A DNA stretch of 64,000 bases from Acidobacteriota bacterium (GTDB taxonomy: Bacteria; Acidobacteriota; Thermoanaerobaculia; Gp7-AA8), in the NCBI GenBank assembly GCA_003223645.1, contig QHVT01000011.1, positions 161,332 through 225,331 of the forward strand, written 5' to 3'. The position numbers and the translations under genes were made by a program. The notes under the pieces are model-generated. The model was not told where the DNA came from. It saw only the letters and a list, made by a program, of their open reading frames with translations, and did no database searches. Shown here one piece after another: positions 6,594 through 18,219 of this stretch; the first letter of the stretch is position 1, and each line of letters starts with the position of its first letter.

Positions 6594-9500
6594 ATGCGAG
6601 TCGGGCAACCTCAGATTAGGACGTTTGTGGATGCGATACACCACTTGCGAAGACTCGACGTGTCGGTTCCGCCGGATCTGGAGCGTCGGGTTAGCGCGCT
6701 CCTCCGGCGACCAACGCTTGATGACTTCAGCGCAACAACAGGTCGCGAACTTGCGCAGATGTGGCTGACGCTCTTGAATGCTCGCGGCGATGATGTACTT
6801 GCGTGGATCGTCGCGCTGCTATTATTCGAGACTTGCTTCGCCCCGACCGATCCCCGCTCGCGAGAAATTGACGCAGCACTTCAGGAGCAGACGACCCTTG
6901 GTGGGCGCGCGATGCGTGCCATAGGGACTCATTTCGAGATCAAGCGACGGCTGGCTGGGCGTTTGTACGATTTCGGCAGGCGCGGGAAAATATCGGCGGC
7001 GAACCGAAGCATCCTGCAGACGGCCGTCGATCTGTTCGATGACCTCCTGGCAACGGATTACAACGCGGGCCGTCCGAATGTTCGCGTCAAATACGTCGGT
7101 ATGCGCGGGGTCGCTCATTTGCTTCTCGCGCGCGGCGATGAAGACTCCACTCCGCGATACATGCTTGCCTGCGCTGACCTAGAGGAATCGCGCCACCTAG
7201 GCGATACGTCCGCGGAGCACGACCAATATCTGCTCGAGGCCTATTTGAAGAGGCTTGATGCAACCGGCGACGTATCGATCCTTGATCGGGCCAATGAGAT
7301 CGTACGTGACGCGCGCGCACGACACGCGACAGCGCGCGGCCTGCTTACACAGGAGGGTGAACTCCTGCTCCGCCGCGCGCTTCTGTTGCCGAAGGGCCCG
7401 GAAACCGCCGAAGAGCAACTGCGAGTGTTCGAAAGTGCGCTGCATTCGTTCGAAGCCGCGTTGGCGGCCCCGCCACATCAATCGTTCGCGGACGACTACA
7501 TTCGCACGAAATGCGGAATGTCCCGTTTTCGCATCTACGTCGCCCGCGCAAAGTTGGGAAACCCAGATCCAGTTCTGCTCGACGAGGCAATCACCGACCT
7601 CGATCGATCTGGTGAAGATGGACTCGGCGACGGCGGACTCTCGCTGCCCTGGGCGCTCACTATACGGGCGCAGGTTCACGTCGCGGAGTCGAGATTCGAC
7701 GCTGCCGTCGGCGATCTCGAGCGCGCCGCAGTGATGGCAAATGACCTCCCAGAAACTCCTGCGGTCAAAGCCCTCCGCAGCGTCGTGCGAACGCGAGTCG
7801 CAATTTCTCGCTTAGACAAGGCGGCCGCTGAAGGTGACGTTGATCGCATCATTGCGGCCGTCGATGAAACTCTTGACTCAGTCACTCCTGATTTGAATGT
7901 TGTTGGTTCTGTCGCACACGCTGGACGCGCGCTGCTGAAGCTGGGGAGAGACGATACGCAGCTGATTTTGCGCATAGTCGAATTTGCAGATGCAGCAAGG
8001 CACCAGACATCAGCTGGCGCGATCCCCGTCGCGTATGCCTGTGCCAATGCCGCCGGCCTTCTTAACATTATTGCGAAGGAACGCAGTGGCGACGAGTACC
8101 TCGTCCGTGCTCATACCCTCTTCTCAGAGGCGCTCACAATCGCACATCAGGCTCCGACGGAATGGTGGATATTCGCCGGCGATGTAGCACTTAAGCTCGC
8201 GAAGAAGAAGCTTGCCGCGGACAATGATGGCGAGGCTATGCACTATTTCGAAGATGCAGCGCGTTGGCTCTCAGCCGCGATCGACTCAGCGACTCGAGAA
8301 GAAGACGAGAACTCGCCGTTCCGCTATCGCGAGGCATACAGCAAGCTCGGTGAAGCGTACGGGAGGCTCCACTCCATTACGTTTGACGACGAGTACGCCG
8401 AAGATGCGATCTCCGCAATGACCGAGTCCATCAGACTTGGCAACAATACCCCTCAAATCTATGGATTGCTAGCCGACGTGCACTACAGGAGAGGCCGGTC
8501 GCGAAGCGGCGTTGGCGATCTTCGAGAGGCGCTGCGTCTCAAATCATTGGCGAGGGAAGTTCCTACCGATACCCCGGTTGTGAGCGGCAGCTGGCGAGAG
8601 AATTTGAGTCTTTCCGCTGGCATCGCGCTGCGCATTTTCAGAATCACGAGCGTAGCTGAGGATCTCGCCGCGGCAGTTTTGCTGGCGTGCAACGCGGCAC
8701 GCGAGGATCCAACATGGCCGTGGCCGATCTTCCAGCTAGCAGATATGGCAACCGCAGCCAGAGGCACTACGCTCCGGCACGCCCTTCAAGAAGGGGCAAA
8801 TGATGAGTTCGCGCAGCTGGTTCTGGATGGTGCCGCCGATGAATTGGATCGACGCGCCTGCCGCTTGGCCATTCGCAATCCTTCCAATTTGGAACAGAAG
8901 ATTCTCGGCGGCAGGCAGAAAGTGTATGTCCTTCGAGACTCGCATCGTCTCCTCAGTGAGTCATTCGTCTTCAAGCCAACGACTCAAGAGTCCGCGGAGC
9001 GCGAACTCGCCTCCGTCGCGGAGTTTCGTGAGTTCCTCGCGCAACGAGGTGCGCCCCGGACGTTTCGTCTCCCTACGCCGATCACGACGATTCCAAGCGA
9101 CAGAGCGGGTACCGTCACATATGTCATGCGACGCAGCGAGGGTGTGCAACTCGGGACCTATGTCCTTCGCAGCATGAGATTAACCAATACTGCGCCAGCG
9201 GACGTCGTCGACGGTGCTGTCGCATTTCTGGCTCATTATCATGCGTGGAAGCTGCTGCGTTCGGCTCGGCGAGCCGGTCAGGGGGTCGACCGAGTTCTAG
9301 CGAGTATAGGACGCCTTTGGCGCTCGACATTCGATCCTGATACCGCGCGCATCACTGTTTCGCAACTGCGGGGATTGTTGCCGAGCGGCTTGCCATTGCT
9401 CGCGAAGAAAGATGCGCATCCAGAGAACTGGCTTGTAACGTCGCGTCGCGAAATCGTGATGCTCGACTTGGAAGCGACAGCACAATTGCCGCTACTGTTT

Positions 9501-9932
9501 GAGGTTGCTCAGTTTCTCGAGGATTATCCCTTCTTCGATTGCTCGGTCGGTGGTTGGAGTGCCCGATTACGCGTCGTCGATCACTACCTCTCGGCTCTTT
9601 CTCGTCTAGCGCCGGGATTCGCGCTTCCAGCATTGTCTGTCTGCCGTGCGGCATACGAGAAGTACGCGCTCGTTCGGGCTGCGATTGGCATTGGTGAAAC
9701 ACGATCATCCGCGCCGCAGGCATCATCCGTCTCTTCCGTTCTGCGGGCCGTCACAGCGCGGCGCGATCATTACCGAGCGCTTGCTCAGTATCTTGCCGTG
9801 GACGGCACCGATGCGTCGACGCGCGTCGTTGCAGCGTCCCTTTGCGAAGCGGTGACGAAGCGGGCCCATACCACATCGCCGGCGGTGCAAACGACAGCGC
9901 CGGCGGTGCCCGGTGATGATTGGCTCTGGTAG
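6594..9932 (+). CDS. TPR-repeat protein with C-terminal APH-like phosphotransferase domain
   Basis: 1112 residues from ATG 6594 (MRVGQPQIRTFVDAIHHLRR). Residues ~100-740 are all-helical with repeated TPR-like pairs (e.g. ALTIRAQVHVAESRFDAAVG). The C-terminal ~350 residues resemble aminoglycoside-phosphotransferase/choline-kinase-type kinases: a beta3-like lysine in SFVFKPT (about K794), a helix-C-like AERELASVAEF, a catalytic loop DAHPENW (D940 to W946, compare D-x-HPxN) and a metal-binding MLDLE (about D958). Base composition is visibly lower in GC than the neighbours, with many A/T-ending codons, which points to recent transfer. It converges on a SIR2-TPR gene 56 bp away. Substrate unknown; a conflict or defence role is inference from architecture and context. 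Confidence 0.85.
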   Translation: MRVGQPQIRTFVDAIHHLRRLDVSVPPDLERRVSALLRRPTLDDFSATTGRELAQMWLTLLNARGDDVLAWIVALLLFETCFAPTDPRSREIDAALQEQTTLGGRAMRAIGTHFEIKRRLAGRLYDFGRRGKISAANRSILQTAVDLFDDLLATDYNAGRPNVRVKYVGMRGVAHLLLARGDEDSTPRYMLACADLEESRHLGDTSAEHDQYLLEAYLKRLDATGDVSILDRANEIVRDARARHATARGLLTQEGELLLRRALLLPKGPETAEEQLRVFESALHSFEAALAAPPHQSFADDYIRTKCGMSRFRIYVARAKLGNPDPVLLDEAITDLDRSGEDGLGDGGLSLPWALTIRAQVHVAESRFDAAVGDLERAAVMANDLPETPAVKALRSVVRTRVAISRLDKAAAEGDVDRIIAAVDETLDSVTPDLNVVGSVAHAGRALLKLGRDDTQLILRIVEFADAARHQTSAGAIPVAYACANAAGLLNIIAKERSGDEYLVRAHTLFSEALTIAHQAPTEWWIFAGDVALKLAKKKLAADNDGEAMHYFEDAARWLSAAIDSATREEDENSPFRYREAYSKLGEAYGRLHSITFDDEYAEDAISAMTESIRLGNNTPQIYGLLADVHYRRGRSRSGVGDLREALRLKSLAREVPTDTPVVSGSWRENLSLSAGIALRIFRITSVAEDLAAAVLLACNAAREDPTWPWPIFQLADMATAARGTTLRHALQEGANDEFAQLVLDGAADELDRRACRLAIRNPSNLEQKILGGRQKVYVLRDSHRLLSESFVFKPTTQESAERELASVAEFREFLAQRGAPRTFRLPTPITTIPSDRAGTVTYVMRRSEGVQLGTYVLRSMRLTNTAPADVVDGAVAFLAHYHAWKLLRSARRAGQGVDRVLASIGRLWRSTFDPDTARITVSQLRGLLPSGLPLLAKKDAHPENWLVTSRREIVMLDLEATAQLPLLFEVAQFLEDYPFFDCSVGGWSARLRVVDHYLSALSRLAPGFALPALSVCRAAYEKYALVRAAIGIGETRSSAPQASSVSSVLRAVTARRDHYRALAQYLAVDGTDASTRVVAASLCEAVTKRAHTTSPAVQTTAPAVPGDDWLW

Positions 9933-9988
9933 TTCGTGAGAGCGTACCGCTTGAGCAGGCAACGATACCGACATCCAAAGCAATTCGT

Positions 9989-11767
9989 TCATGGTCGCAG
10001 CTCCAACGCCCTAAGCAGCCCTCTCGCCTGCGTGACCCCGCGCTGGTCGCCACACGCGACATGAGCCTCCAGCGCGCGCGTCGCATACTGCTCCGCATCC
10101 TCGAACTTTCCCGCCTTCAGCGCTACGTAGGCGAGGGCGACGTAGGACTGGGCGGCGCCGTGGTCGTCGCGGCCGCGGCCGAGGCGGAGCCGGAGGCTTT
10201 CCATGAACGCGCTCTCGGCGGAGGGGTAGTCCTCGCGCAGGAAGTGGAGCTTGCCGAGGTTGTGTAGCGACTGGGCGATGCCGCGGGGGTCGCCGAGGTC
10301 GCGTTTGAGGGCGCAACTCTGTTCGAGTGCGGCGATGGCCGGCTTCCACTGTCTTTGGTTCATGTGGACGATGCCGATGTTGTTGAGGCTCTTGGCGTAG
10401 CCGCGCAGATCGCCGGTGCGCTGTTCGTACTTCGCGACGCGGCGGTGTTCGCGCAGCGCGTCGGCACGGCGGTCGAGGTACTCGAGCGCGACGGCGCGAT
10501 GACTGCGGATCTGCATGAGCAGCCATTCCGGGGAGTTGGACGGCTTGGCGGTTTTCAGGGCTTGGTCGTAAAAGCGGAGGGCGAGGCGATGCAGGCCACG
10601 GCGCCGGGCGATGACGCCGCTCTGGTCGAGCGCCAGCGCGCGGATGTCCGCCGATTCGTTTTTCGAGATTGTTCTGGCCTTCCGGGCGACGGCAGCGGCG
10701 GCGCGGAGGTCGGTCCCGTATTTCTCGAGCACGACCGCGCGCGCGATGAGGATGCGCGACGATGGCCGTGATTTCGTGGCCTGGCGGAAGACCTGCGTCG
10801 CGAGCTCGAACGCACGCGCTTCCACGAGGGCGTACAGAAGCGCAACCGCCGCGGCTTCGCGGTCCGGAAGCCAGGGCTCGACGACTGATGCTGCGTCCGG
10901 AGACGCACGTCGCAGGCGGCCGAAGCTGCGCCGTGGGCGAAGAACGTCCTGCATGTCGCTCGTCTCGCCGATGAGGAGGTCGAGCGATCCAGGCCACGCA
11001 CGAGCGCATTGGATCGCGGGTCGTGCATCGGATCGGCGACGCGCCGGGCCGGCGACGGGTCGAACGGCCGTACCCCGCTCGTGCACGACCCAGAGGCCGG
11101 GTGCCGTGCGCTGCAGGTTCAGCAGCGCCGGCAGGATGTCGAAGTCATCGCGGCCGGAGTAGCCGAGAACCAGCAGCGGCCGGTTTTCGACGAGCGCCTG
11201 CAGAAGGCGTGTCTGCGTGATCGACAATCCGTGCCCGACCTGCCGGACCGCAAGGGCGACGGACTCGAGAGCGCCGCCGCCGATCGATCCGTGAATCTTG
11301 AGGAGAGTCGACTTCGCCGCGACTCCGTCCTCGACTGCCGTTCCCACGACGGTTCGATACCGCATGCCAAGGGCATCGCATGCTTGTTCGATGAGCGTGT
11401 CGAAGTTCGTCGTAATGACGCAGCAACCGGCGCCGAGGGCGGCGGCCAGAAGGCCGTGCCAGGCGTTCGGGCGGCCGCGGAGCACGTGTGGCAGCGGCCG
11501 GGCCGCGTCGATTCCGAGGTGCTCGAGAAGAACATCCGTGATGACCTCGGGGCGAAGGGACACGAGAGCTCTCCCGATGTTGCGCGCCAGTTTTGCGGGC
11601 AGCGCCAACGGCTCCAGAACCGGAGCGATCAAGCTGGCGACCAGTCCCGCGGCCAGAGGAAGACTGGAGGGCGGCGGCGCGGAGACTCCTGCGCCGACGA
11701 AGAATGTCGCCTCGCCGCGGCGGATGACGCCGCGCCAGTACGCCTCATCGATGGCGGTGGCGCGCAT
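9989..11767 (-). CDS. SIR2-like NAD-binding domain fused to TPR repeats
   Basis: 592 residues from ATG 11767. The N-terminal ~220 residues carry the SIR2 signature set: GAGVS at 25-29, TTNFD at 119-123, the HG pair of KIHGS at 159-160 and GYSGRDDFD at 202-210. The four-cysteine zinc site of classical deacetylase sirtuins is absent, as in SIR2 domains of phage-defence NADases. Residues ~320-590 are TPR units (KSLNNIGIVHMNQRQWKPAI, AQSLHNLGKLHFLREDYPSA). A SIR2 effector with a TPR sensor is a common design in anti-phage systems that deplete NAD+. Starts further upstream would run through the groEL terminator. Function as a defence effector is inferred, not shown. Confidence 0.9.
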   Translation of the reverse strand: MRATAIDEAYWRGVIRRGEATFFVGAGVSAPPPSSLPLAAGLVASLIAPVLEPLALPAKLARNIGRALVSLRPEVITDVLLEHLGIDAARPLPHVLRGRPNAWHGLLAAALGAGCCVITTNFDTLIEQACDALGMRYRTVVGTAVEDGVAAKSTLLKIHGSIGGGALESVALAVRQVGHGLSITQTRLLQALVENRPLLVLGYSGRDDFDILPALLNLQRTAPGLWVVHERGTAVRPVAGPARRRSDARPAIQCARAWPGSLDLLIGETSDMQDVLRPRRSFGRLRRASPDAASVVEPWLPDREAAAVALLYALVEARAFELATQVFRQATKSRPSSRILIARAVVLEKYGTDLRAAAAVARKARTISKNESADIRALALDQSGVIARRRGLHRLALRFYDQALKTAKPSNSPEWLLMQIRSHRAVALEYLDRRADALREHRRVAKYEQRTGDLRGYAKSLNNIGIVHMNQRQWKPAIAALEQSCALKRDLGDPRGIAQSLHNLGKLHFLREDYPSAESAFMESLRLRLGRGRDDHGAAQSYVALAYVALKAGKFEDAEQYATRALEAHVACGDQRGVTQARGLLRALELRP

Positions 11768-11965
11768 GACGCGACGAATGATAGCGGCGGCGGATCTTGA
11801 AACGTCGGCCTCCCGGAGGCCGTGTCGCGCGCCAAGGTCGTGCCGAGGGCAGAGAACATCCAGGCGCGAAAGACGTCTCTGGACGCTGTTCTGGCTCGGT
11901 GCGCCGCTGCCGTTGCTCTTCAATGCGCCGTTCCTGCGCGGCATCGTCTGGCCGCTCGCGGGCCT

Positions 11966-13761
<1,796 letters not shown>

Positions 13762-13768
13762 GCCTGAA

Positions 13769-14080
13769 TCAACCTTCAACGATGGCGAGGACTTCGTCTT
13801 CGCGCAGGATCGTGTACTCGACGTCTTCGATCTTGATCTCGGTTCCGGAGTACTTGCCGATCAGAACGGTGTTGCCCTTCTTGACGTCGAGCGGAATGCG
13901 CTTGCCCTCGTCGTTGAACTTCCCTTCGCCGACGGCGATGACCTCCGCCTCCTGCGGTTTTTCCTTGGCGGTGTCGGGGATGATGATGCCGCCGCGGACT
14001 TGCTCTTTCGCTTCCTTGCGCCGTACGACGATGCGGTCGTACAGCGGCCGGAGCTTGATCTCAGTCGCTACTGCTGCCAT
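13769..14080 (-). CDS. groES: Co-chaperonin GroES
   Basis: 103 residues, starting at ATG 14080 with a good Shine-Dalgarno (AAAGGAG). Family features are the [17 protein letters not shown] start, the mobile loop around [14 protein letters not shown] and the closing [20 protein letters not shown]. GroES caps the GroEL ring. First gene of the groESL operon, transcribed from the promoter at 14194-14222 under CIRCE control. Confidence 0.97.
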   Translation of the reverse strand: MAAVATEIKLRPLYDRIVVRRKEAKEQVRGGIIIPDTAKEKPQEAEVIAVGEGKFNDEGKRIPLDVKKGNTVLIGKYSGTEIKIEDVEYTILREDEVLAIVEG

Positions 14081-14167
14081 GCGTGCTACTCCTTTCGTTA
14101 CAGTAAGTTAAAAGACTTGCGCGATAGGACATCGCGAAGAATTTCAGTCTAACCGAGACTTGAGCAC

Positions 14168-14194
14168 TTAGCACTCACGTGTCGGGACTGCTAA
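14168..14194. promoter_or_regulatory. CIRCE operator (HrcA-binding site)
   Basis: TTAGCACTC-N9-GACTGCTAA, one mismatch from the CIRCE consensus TTAGCACTC-N9-GAGTGCTAA. It overlaps the start region of the groESL transcript, so HrcA repression relieved by heat is expected. No hrcA gene lies in the window. Confidence 0.92.
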
Positions 14195-14222
14195 CATTAT
14201 GACGTCGGGAAAGTTCTGTCAA
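14194..14222 (-). promoter_or_regulatory. groESL sigma70 promoter
   Basis: On the minus strand TTGACA (14222-14217) and TAATGT (14199-14194) with an ideal 17-base spacer. The -10 element overlaps the CIRCE operator by one base, explaining repression by steric block. Confidence 0.85.
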
Positions 14223-14236
14223 GCGGAGCGGCGGCG

Positions 14237-15238
14237 TCAGTGATCGTGGCCGCGCTTGCGCGGACGCGCGATCCAGCCTTTTCGCCAGAAGTACACGAGC
14301 ATCAGGCCGGCGATCGAGATCATGAGGCCGAGGGCGAAGGGGTAGCCGTGGAGCCAGTGCAGTTCGGGAATGTGCTCGAAATTCATGCCGTAGATGCCGG
14401 CGATGAGCGTGAGCGGGAGCATGACCGCGGAGAAGATGGTCAGCACCTTCATGATCTCGTTGGTGCGGTTGGCGACGACGGAGAGGTACGCCTCCATCGT
14501 GCCGGTCATCTGATCGCGGTCGACGTCGATGGTCTCGCTGATGCGGAACATGTGGTCGTAGATGTCGCGGAAGTAGATGAGGTGCTCGCGCTGCACGAGC
14601 TTCGCGTCGCCGCGCGAGATCTGATTGAGCAGTTCGCGCTGCGGGAGTGAGCTGCGGCGCAGGACGTTGATGTCGCGTTTGAGATGCAGCAGCTCATCGA
14701 GCTGCATCGGATCGGCGTTCTCGAAAATGGTGTCCTGCAGGTCGTCGACGCATTCTTCGATCTGCTCGAGCACCGGAAAGTACGCGTCGACCATCATGTC
14801 GACGATCGAGTAGAGAAGAAAGTCGTTGCCGCGCGCGAGGATGCGTCTGTCGCCGGGCAGGCGATCCCACACGTTGTTCGCCGCCTCGAGCGGACGTCGA
14901 TGTACGGTGAAGAGAAAGTTGCGGCCGAGGAACGCGGCGATCTTGTACGTCTCGGAGATGTGCTCGGTGACGTTGATCGCGACGGTGCGGAAGATGAAGA
15001 AGTCGTAGTTCGGGAACGAGTCGTACTTCGGGAGCGTGTTCGGCGAGAGCGTGTCTTCAGCCGCGAGCTCGTGAAAGCCGAAGCGCTGTTCGAGCAGCGG
15101 CTCGATCGTCTCCTGCGTCGGCTCCTGAACGTCGACCCACAGACGATCGTCGGAGTCGGCGCGCCATTCATCGATGAGCGACTCGTCGCCTCGGCGAAGC
15201 TCGTTGTTTACGAGGAGTGCCACGCGGAAAGTCGTCAT
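14237..15238 (-). CDS. corA: CorA family magnesium/cobalt transporter
   Basis: 333 residues. A long cytoplasmic N-terminal domain is followed by two C-terminal membrane segments; the first ends with the signature YGMNFEHIPEL containing the GMN selectivity motif, and the second (FALGLMISIAGLMLVYFW) leads into a basic tail. CorA forms a pentameric Mg2+ channel gated by cytoplasmic Mg2+. The long 'stalk' helix (QMTGTMEAYLSVVANRTNEI) is also recognisable. It stands alone, upstream of groES on the same strand with 156 bp between, and is separated from ald by a large inverted repeat. Confidence 0.93.
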   Translation of the reverse strand: MTTFRVALLVNNELRRGDESLIDEWRADSDDRLWVDVQEPTQETIEPLLEQRFGFHELAAEDTLSPNTLPKYDSFPNYDFFIFRTVAINVTEHISETYKIAAFLGRNFLFTVHRRPLEAANNVWDRLPGDRRILARGNDFLLYSIVDMMVDAYFPVLEQIEECVDDLQDTIFENADPMQLDELLHLKRDINVLRRSSLPQRELLNQISRGDAKLVQREHLIYFRDIYDHMFRISETIDVDRDQMTGTMEAYLSVVANRTNEIMKVLTIFSAVMLPLTLIAGIYGMNFEHIPELHWLHGYPFALGLMISIAGLMLVYFWRKGWIARPRKRGHDH

Positions 15239-15260
15239 GTTCCGTTTTCTTAGTTTTCAG

Positions 15261-15384
15261 TTTATCCCGCGCGCAGACGCGGGATCTCCCGGTGATACGC
15301 GCGATGCAGCTGCCCATGTAGCGTTGTGTAGGCAGCCGCATCGCGAGTATCACGAGGAGATCCCGCGTCTGCGCGCGGGATAAA
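15261..15384. repeat. 124-bp near-perfect inverted repeat
   Basis: Two arms of about 54 bases start TTTATCCCGCGCGCAGACGC and end GCGTCTGCGCGCGGGATAAA, with a short central region. It lies between the end of ald and the start of corA, both on the minus strand. Could form a long hairpin; unrelated in sequence to the other repeat families here. Confidence 0.9.
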
Positions 15385-15395
15385 CTACAAAAAAA

Positions 15396-16511
<1,116 letters not shown>

Positions 16512-16577
16512 GGATGCAATCTCCTCGGCTGATGAGGTTCGCGCGGAGGGCGCGTCAGCGAGGGCGTATTGTACACA

Positions 16578-18218
16578 TCAGTGGCGCGTGGAGCGCCGCT
16601 TCGGCACGGGGGGAGGCTGTTGTCCGCCGCCGCTTCCTCCGCCGGCCGCGCTGAACGCGCCGGGCGCGATCATCTTCGCCGCGGCGAGCGCGTCGATCAC
16701 GCCCCACGAGCTCTTTTCGTCCCACCCCTTCACGTCGATGTCCTGCGCCGTCTGCTGGATCGTCGACTCGATCTGCGCGAAGCTCGAGTTCGGCGCGAGC
16801 GCGAGCAGGAGCGCGGCGACGCCCGCCACGTGCGGCGTCGCCATCGATGTTCCGGTCATCGAGCCATAAACGCGATATCGATACGACTCCGTGGCGGCGC
16901 CGCGGTCGCCGTTCAGCAGCTTCTGCGCGTTGGCAAACGTCATCGCGATCGTCAGCGGAAAGTCATACTCGCCGTCCGTGACGAGCCCCAGGAGCGCGAT
17001 GTCGTTACGCCTGTCGTCGTTGTTGTAGATGATGACCGCGACCGCGCCCGCTTCTTTCGCGTTGCGAGCTTTTTCACCGGGCGGGACCACACCGCGCTCG
17101 ATGACGCAGATTTTTCCACTCGCGTCGCTCGGGATGTCCTGGATCTGTCCGAAGCCGCAGTTGATGTACGGCGCGACCACGGTCGCCATCGGCGAGCCGG
17201 CAATGGGGAAGGCGGAGAAGAGCTGCGCCGGCGACTCGACTTCGGCGACCGGAAACTTGTCGCGCAGGTAGGTCGATGGAACGTCGACGCCCGGCGCGAC
17301 GATGCTCAACGCGTTGCTGTAGGAGGACAAACTCCACACTTTGAGCTGCGAGTCGACCGCGCCGACGGAGATCACGCCGTCGTACAGGGCGGGATACAGG
17401 AGCCGCTCTTTCCCGCTGTTGCCGGCGGCGGCGACGAGGATGATGCCCGCCTCGGCGGCGCGCTGCACCGCATACGCGAGCGCGTCGGTGCCGCCCTCCG
17501 CGCCAAGGGACATGTTGGCGACCCACCGGCCGCCGATCTCGCGCTTCTTGCCAATGACCCAATCGAGCGCCGCGACGAGATTCTCATCCTTGCCTTGTCC
17601 ATCCGAGGTGAGCATTTTCACCGCCCACAACTTCACGCCCGGCGCGACGCCGACCGTTCCGAAGGCGTTGTCCGCGGCGGCGATGATGCCGGCGACGTGC
17701 GTGCCGTGTCCGAAGTCGTCGATCGGCTGCTGCGTCGAATCGAACGTGTTGTATCCGCCGGCGTATGCACTCGCGAGATCGGGATGATGGATGTCGATGC
17801 CGCTGTCGATGACGGCGACGTTCACTCCCGCGCCGCGCGTCACCGGCCACACGGAGTCCGCGTGCACCGCGCGCACACCCCAGGGAATCTCCTGCTGCAC
17901 GAATGCGAGGGTCGGCTGCGCGGGCGCGTCGTCGCTCTGCGCGTAGAGATCGATCACCGGCTGGACGGACGCGACGTCACCCGAGCGCCGCAATTCCGCG
18001 GCTTCGGCGTCGCTCAGATCCATCGCCATCGATCCGGCGTTCTCGAACCGGCGCACGCGATGTTTCGCGGCATCGGCCGAGTTGGCGACGAGGCGCGGCG
18101 ACGTGCCGGACGCCGCGCGACGCATGACGACCATGTAGCGATTCGACTCCGCAAAAAGAGAAGTCGAGATCGCGAGCGTCAGAACAACAAGGATCAGCTT
18201 TCGGGGGGAGCGGTCCAT
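16578..18218 (-). CDS. Subtilisin-like serine protease (S8) with PA domain, exported
   Basis: 546 residues. Signal peptide (LILVVLTLAISTSLFAES), inhibitor-I9-like prodomain (residues ~25-95), then the S8 triad: D138 in VAVIDSGID, H171 in HGTHVAG, S458 in GTSMATPHVAG. A protease-associated (PA) insert sits between His and Ser (ARNAKEAGAVAVIIYNND). A Gly/Pro-rich tail ends RRSTRH. It follows its paralogue with a single base between stop and start (TGA-T-ATG), so translation is probably coupled. It is the last gene of a four-gene operon for exported proteins. Paralogy with the gene upstream runs the whole length, tail included, which indicates a tandem duplication. Confidence 0.93.
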   Translation of the reverse strand: MDRSPRKLILVVLTLAISTSLFAESNRYMVVMRRAASGTSPRLVANSADAAKHRVRRFENAGSMAMDLSDAEAAELRRSGDVASVQPVIDLYAQSDDAPAQPTLAFVQQEIPWGVRAVHADSVWPVTRGAGVNVAVIDSGIDIHHPDLASAYAGGYNTFDSTQQPIDDFGHGTHVAGIIAAADNAFGTVGVAPGVKLWAVKMLTSDGQGKDENLVAALDWVIGKKREIGGRWVANMSLGAEGGTDALAYAVQRAAEAGIILVAAAGNSGKERLLYPALYDGVISVGAVDSQLKVWSLSSYSNALSIVAPGVDVPSTYLRDKFPVAEVESPAQLFSAFPIAGSPMATVVAPYINCGFGQIQDIPSDASGKICVIERGVVPPGEKARNAKEAGAVAVIIYNNDDRRNDIALLGLVTDGEYDFPLTIAMTFANAQKLLNGDRGAATESYRYRVYGSMTGTSMATPHVAGVAALLLALAPNSSFAQIESTIQQTAQDIDVKGWDEKSSWGVIDALAAAKMIAPGAFSAAGGGSGGGQQPPPVPKRRSTRH

Positions 18219-18219
18219 A

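Noticed and set aside
16618..16680. GlyGly-CTERM or similar sorting signal in the Gly-rich protease tails
   Set aside because: The tails are Gly/Pro-rich with a basic end but lack the hydrophobic helix that these sorting signals need.
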